A stretch of DNA of 38,903 nucleotides from Simkania sp. (GTDB lineage Bacteria; Chlamydiota; Chlamydiia; Chlamydiales; Simkaniaceae): positions 1 through 38,903 of the forward strand of contig JAQFVP010000013.1 of NCBI GenBank assembly GCA_027942475.1. The letters run 5' to 3'. Shown here piece by piece: positions 35,582-38,903 of this stretch. The translations under genes and the position numbers were made by a program. Position 1 is the first letter of the stretch, and every line of letters starts with the position of its first letter. Under the pieces are notes generated by a model. The model saw only the letters and a list, made by a program, of their open reading frames with translations. It was not told the DNA's origin and ran no database searches.

Positions 35582-36354
35582 GGTTTTCAAAGTACCACGG
35601 TACGGGTAACGACTTTATCCTGATTGCCGATCATGATGCAGATTCTTTTCCCAATGTGGCAAAAAAAGTTTGTGCGCGCCGATATGGAGTAGGCGCCGAC
35701 GGTGTCATCCTCGTTAGATCTCATACGCACTCTCAAGCTGTTGTTACCTTGTTTAACCCGGATGGTAGTCTGGCCGAAATGTGTGGAAATGCGCTCCGTT
35801 GCATTTGTCAATTTCTCATAGATAGGGGGTCTCAAAACAAAGAGCTCTCGGTTACTTTGAATAAGAAACAGTACTTGGTTTTGGTCCAAGGAAAGGATTT
35901 CGTAGTGGATATGGGGCTGCCTTCTATCCTCGAAGAGGGCACGTTAGATGGAATTTCTTATACCCATGTTGATTCGGGGGCTTCCCATTTCGTCCATTTT
36001 TGTGAAAATGTCCACCTGGAAGATTTTGGGCGGATCGCACATCATTTCCGTTTTCATAAACGGTTCGACCCCGTGGGGGTCAATGTGAATTTTGTCCGTT
36101 TGCTTTCTCCCAAGCTGTTACAGATGCGCACCTACGAAAAAGGGGTAGAAGGGGAGACCCTATCTTGCGGAACGGGGGCGGTTGCCTCCTGCGTTGCAGC
36201 TTGGAAAAAATATGGAATTTGTGGTGAGATTGATGTCGAGTTTGCGTCCAAAGAGCATTTAGTGTTCGACCTCGTGGAAAAGGGAGGCGTGCTTTGTAGC
36301 GTAAAGATGAAAGGGGGAGCAGTCTTTGTGTATCGAGGGGAATGGGCAAGATGA
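35578..36354 (+). CDS. dapF: Diaminopimelate epimerase
   Basis: This 258-residue cofactor-free racemase converts LL- to meso-diaminopimelate for peptidoglycan and lysine. The two catalytic cysteines are Cys69 (EMCGNALRC) and Cys197 ([10 protein letters not shown]), and the N-terminal [10 protein letters not shown] is typical. Chlamydial DapF is reported to be promiscuous, also acting as a glutamate racemase, which may matter where MurI is absent; the sequence here does not decide this. It is translationally coupled to clpP (ATGA) and overlaps ald by 13 bases. Confidence 0.95.
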   Translation: MRFSKYHGTGNDFILIADHDADSFPNVAKKVCARRYGVGADGVILVRSHTHSQAVVTLFNPDGSLAEMCGNALRCICQFLIDRGSQNKELSVTLNKKQYLVLVQGKDFVVDMGLPSILEEGTLDGISYTHVDSGASHFVHFCENVHLEDFGRIAHHFRFHKRFDPVGVNVNFVRLLSPKLLQMRTYEKGVEGETLSCGTGAVASCVAAWKKYGICGEIDVEFASKEHLVFDLVEKGGVLCSVKMKGGAVFVYRGEWAR

Positions 36355-37469
36355 AAATTGGAATTCCAAAAGAGATTAAAAATCACGAATATCGAGTTGG
36401 AGGAACCCCACTTCTCGTTAGATCGCTTGTTGAAGCGAATCACCGAGTCATCGTGCAAAAAGATGCCGGCAAAGCAATTGGTTTTGAAGACAGTGATTTC
36501 AAGCGCGCAGGTGCCGAGATTGTTTCATCTATAAAGGAGGTATACGAAGCAGAGATGATCATCAAAGTAAAAGAGCCTCAGCAGTTAGAGTACCCGCTGC
36601 TCAAAAGAGGGCAAATTTTATTTTGTTTTTTACATCTGGCCCCCGATATGGAGCAGACAGCCGCACTGATTGAAAAAGAGGTGGTGGGGATTGCTTTTGA
36701 AACGGTTATGGACCCTCAAGGGCGCTTGCCTTTGCTGATGCCCATGAGTGAAGTAGCAGGGCGCGTTGCTCTTCAAGCGGGCGTCCATGCGCTCCAAATC
36801 ACTTCCGGAGGCCGAGGTGTGCTCATCGGAGGCGTACCCGGAGTGCAGCCAGGCAAGGTCGTGATTGTGGGTGGAGGTGTTGTGGGCACGCAAGCTGCAG
36901 AAATTGCCGTGGGCCTGAGAGCAGATGTGACGATTCTCGATCACTGCGTTCCACGCCTGCGCGAAATAGACGCGCTTTTCAAAGGTAAGGTCAAGACGGT
37001 CTACTCCAGTTCGACTACTTTAGAAAAAGCGGTTAAGAGGGCCGATCTGGTCATAGGAGCTGTTTTAGTTCCGGGAAAAACAGCTCCCAAGCTGATTACC
37101 AAGAATATGGTCTTTGGGATGAAAAAGGGATCTGTGATTGTAGATGTGGCCATTGATCAAGGAGGGTGCGTTGAAACCTCTAAGCCTACTACACACGAAT
37201 CGCCTACTTTCATTGATCAAGGGGTTGTTCACTACTGCGTCACAAATATCCCAGGGGCATGCGCGCGTACGGCGACCATGGCGCTAAATAATAGTATCTT
37301 CCCCTACGTTCTTCGATTAGCCAATAATGGGTACAAGAAAGCGCTGCTCGAAGATCCCCATTTCCTTTTGGGTCTCAACGTCGCTTTCGGCAAGGTGACC
37401 AATCAACATGTCGCAACCGATTTGGGATATGACTATCATCCACCCGATCAAATATTAAAAAGCCTTTAG
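36342..37469 (+). CDS. ald: Alanine dehydrogenase
   Basis: This 375-residue NAD-dependent enzyme interconverts alanine with pyruvate and ammonia. The N-terminus GIPKEIKNHEYRVGGTP carries the family substrate-site pattern. The Rossmann loop is VIVGGGVVGTQAAEIA (about 176), followed by VTILD, and HYCVTNIPGACARTAT lies near the C-terminus. The start at 36342 overlaps dapF by 13 bases; ATG 36351 (MKIGIPKE) is an alternative and fits the usual N-terminus better. Addition of ald to the conserved glyA-clpP-dapF set appears specific to this lineage and suggests host alanine or serine use. Confidence 0.93.
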   Translation: MGKMKIGIPKEIKNHEYRVGGTPLLVRSLVEANHRVIVQKDAGKAIGFEDSDFKRAGAEIVSSIKEVYEAEMIIKVKEPQQLEYPLLKRGQILFCFLHLAPDMEQTAALIEKEVVGIAFETVMDPQGRLPLLMPMSEVAGRVALQAGVHALQITSGGRGVLIGGVPGVQPGKVVIVGGGVVGTQAAEIAVGLRADVTILDHCVPRLREIDALFKGKVKTVYSSSTTLEKAVKRADLVIGAVLVPGKTAPKLITKNMVFGMKKGSVIVDVAIDQGGCVETSKPTTHESPTFIDQGVVHYCVTNIPGACARTATMALNNSIFPYVLRLANNGYKKALLEDPHFLLGLNVAFGKVTNQHVATDLGYDYHPPDQILKSL

Positions 37470-37479
37470 AGCCTAGCTA

Positions 37480-38007
37480 ATGACGTTTCCCTTTAAAAAT
37501 CAGCATCGACAAGAAGGAAACTTCTTAGCTAATGCGGGGGGTGTGAAAAACATCTTTTTTTCGTGGGGGACATACCAAGTAGAGGTGTTTGAAGAGGCCG
37601 TGCAGACTACCTTTTGGCCTTTTTTGCAAATCGGCGATAAGGGAGAGCTTAAAGATTCTTTTTGTACGTGCGAAGTGGCCGAAAAGGAGAAGTCGTGCGC
37701 CCATCTGGCAGCAGCTTTTCTTCAAATTAGTGGAGATAAGCCCTTGCACGTTCGATTTCAAGACAGTTTTTGGAACCACCTTTGCTTCGCAGCATTTACC
37801 CTTTTTGGAGCTGAATCCGATATCTGGCAAAAAAAGAGCGAAGAGAAATTTTCCTGTTTTTCTCCTCAACATGAAGAGCTCATCTCTTTGCATGTCAAAA
37901 CGGAAAAAGGGCAACATATCTTAAATGAGTATATATTCCAGCGGGTGCCTGAAACAGAGGAGATCTCTTTACTGGCAAGCATCGCAGCGAATCTTCCGGG
38001 AACATGA
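37480..38007 (+). CDS. SWIM zinc-finger protein, apparently truncated
   Basis: This 175-residue frame contains a SWIM motif, FCTCEVAEKEKSCAHLAAAF (CxC...CxH, residues about 61-80). N-terminal SWIM domains of this kind occur in chlamydial SNF2-family helicases of over 1000 residues. Here the reading frame ends at 38007, with no helicase motifs in the window. The sequence character changes at or just after the stop, where an oppositely oriented RNA-ligase-like gene ends. I read it as the 5' piece of a longer gene interrupted by rearrangement, or by an assembly join. It starts 10 bases after ald. Confidence 0.65.
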   Translation: MTFPFKNQHRQEGNFLANAGGVKNIFFSWGTYQVEVFEEAVQTTFWPFLQIGDKGELKDSFCTCEVAEKEKSCAHLAAAFLQISGDKPLHVRFQDSFWNHLCFAAFTLFGAESDIWQKKSEEKFSCFSPQHEELISLHVKTEKGQHILNEYIFQRVPETEEISLLASIAANLPGT

Positions 38008-38738
38008 TTAACCTTGAAATTACAGAGTTCTCTGAATGTACCTTCTGCCAGCACATGCACCTTTTGCATGTTTGGAGGACGAATTTCCTCATCCCACAAC
38101 TGACTGAAGCGTTCGAAAGGAATTTGTTCCCCCTCTATATCCAAAGCAAATGCAATCAAGTGATGGCTTAAACCGTAATTCTGCCTGTTTTGAATATTAA
38201 AGCCCACCATTTCGCAGCGGAGGAAGACAGTATTGATTTTATTTTTGTCCATCCAGTGATTAACAGCAAAAATATCTTCTGTGTATTTTTTCTCTACAAG
38301 TCCTGCCAAAGGATCACTTTTGCTATGTACCTTGGTCAGTCTTTTGTATAAACAAACGTTACCATTCCTGTCAACTTTAATGGTGGTGTTAATACCATCG
38401 TGCTTTTCTGTTGCGACACATTGAAGCGCATCCACATCCACTTCATTGATGGATCGCAATTCAGACATGAACCTGTGGTGTTTTTCCTGATCCGTTCTGG
38501 ATCCGATGATCGAGTTAAAATATCCAAAGCCGAGCTGGCTTCCTTCGTTCTCGTAATTTACGGTTATTCGATAATCATCAAGACTTTTACTCTCAGGTGT
38601 TGTCGCACATATGCCTTCATCATTCTTTACCTGAGTTTCCGGCTTTACCACTTGCTTTGTGCAGCCATCCACTGAGCATTCATTTGACAATCGGTTTGTC
38701 GGTGTTGTTGGCGGTGAAATTTTTGATGGTGTAAACAT
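37866..38738 (-). pseudogene. RNA-ligase-like gene, truncated at its 3' end
   Basis: On the minus strand a 290-codon frame includes a nucleotidyltransferase motif I, TEKHDGINTTI, with candidate AMP-accepting Lys112. VFLRCEMVGF (motif III-like, Glu176) and HHLIAFALDIEGEQIPF (motif IIIa-like) follow. This matches the Rnl2/REL-type RNA ligase fold as I recall it. The last roughly 46 codons (37866-38005) are simply the antisense of the SWIM gene, so motifs IV/V and the natural C-terminus appear to be missing. ATG 38738 has no ribosome site and the first 50 residues are low-complexity, so the true start is uncertain. It may be a transferred fragment, host or phage DNA, or a chimeric contig end. 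Confidence 0.5.
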
Positions 38739-38903
38739 TATTCAATAGGCTACGTCTCATATTGATCAACATAAAATAATCCGCCATCCTGTGCAACGCA
38801 AGGAATTGACGACCTTTAATCATTTGCATTGATATCCCAACACTCCGAAGAAAAAGCCCAAGTAGAAAAAAAATTATAGGAAAAAAATCAGGGATGTATC
38901 GTG

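Noticed and set aside
37866..38005. C-terminal 46 codons of the RNA-ligase-like frame as real coding sequence
   Set aside because: They are the exact antisense of the SWIM gene, which has the better coding signal here.
38680..38829. 49-codon minus-strand frame upstream of the ligase-like gene
   Set aside because: It overlaps the ligase frame, has no ribosome site and no recognisable similarity; it may be a frameshifted piece of the same damaged gene.

Overview
The window looks like the chromosome of an environmental member of the Chlamydiota (Parachlamydiales/Simkaniales type). This rests on recalled gene neighbourhoods, not a database search. The order sppA-polA-coaE-rho matches Chlamydia trachomatis CT494-CT491. 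The order glyA-clpP-dapF matches CT432-CT430. A divergent ABC-F ATPase/xerC pair matches CT348/CT347. There is also a CT398-like coiled-coil zinc-ribbon protein, a SodiT-like dicarboxylate translocator and a three-gene metal ABC transporter like CT415-CT417. The base composition is moderate, with several very AT-rich gaps. I see no tRNA, rRNA operon, CRISPR array or intact insertion sequence.

Layout. (1) 1-3.5 kb: two consecutive genes, the first cut by the window edge, encode arrays of a repeat of about 57 residues. It resembles the small helical DNA-binding segment of ISL3/IS21-type transposases. This is the most unusual system here. (2) 3.86-6.26 kb: a Zn/Mn ABC importer (lipoprotein, ATPase, permease) with overlapping reading frames. 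(3) 6.3-10.7 kb: CCA-adding/poly(A) polymerase family enzyme, ROK sugar kinase, a decayed reading frame, mannose-6-phosphate isomerase and a small holin-like membrane protein. (4) 10.9-17.3 kb: a hypothetical gene, then the tight sppA-polA-coaE-rho cluster. (5) 17.4-25.4 kb: GT28-like glycosyltransferase with a G9 tract, dicarboxylate/amino-acid symporter, exported acidic protein with a clear terminator, SpoU methyltransferase, ABC-F ATPase, XerC/D recombinase, RNase P RNA (minus strand) and the CT398-like protein. (6) 25.6-33.1 kb: a hypothetical membrane protein, a pitrilysin/insulinase protease whose start is repeated after its stop, a small repeat protein, a SodiT-like translocator and a two-gene zinc-ribbon operon. 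(7) 33.4-38.9 kb: glyA-clpP-dapF-ald as an overlapping operon, then a short SWIM zinc-finger reading frame that abuts an inverted, truncated RNA-ligase-like gene.

How the genes relate. Most genes are chlamydial housekeeping: DNA replication and repair (polA, xerC), transcription termination (rho), RNA processing (rnpB, CCA/PAP, SpoU), protein turnover (clpP, sppA, M16 protease), CoA (coaE), one-carbon metabolism (glyA), diaminopimelate (dapF) and alanine use (ald). Import systems for metals, dicarboxylates and amino acids fit an intracellular lifestyle. The accessory material is concentrated in four places: the repeat-protein locus at the left edge, the AT-rich gap near 9.0-9.3 kb, the zinc-ribbon pair and the right-hand junction near 38.0 kb. 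A short intergenic element with the same orientation occurs both beside the repeat-protein locus and upstream of glyA.
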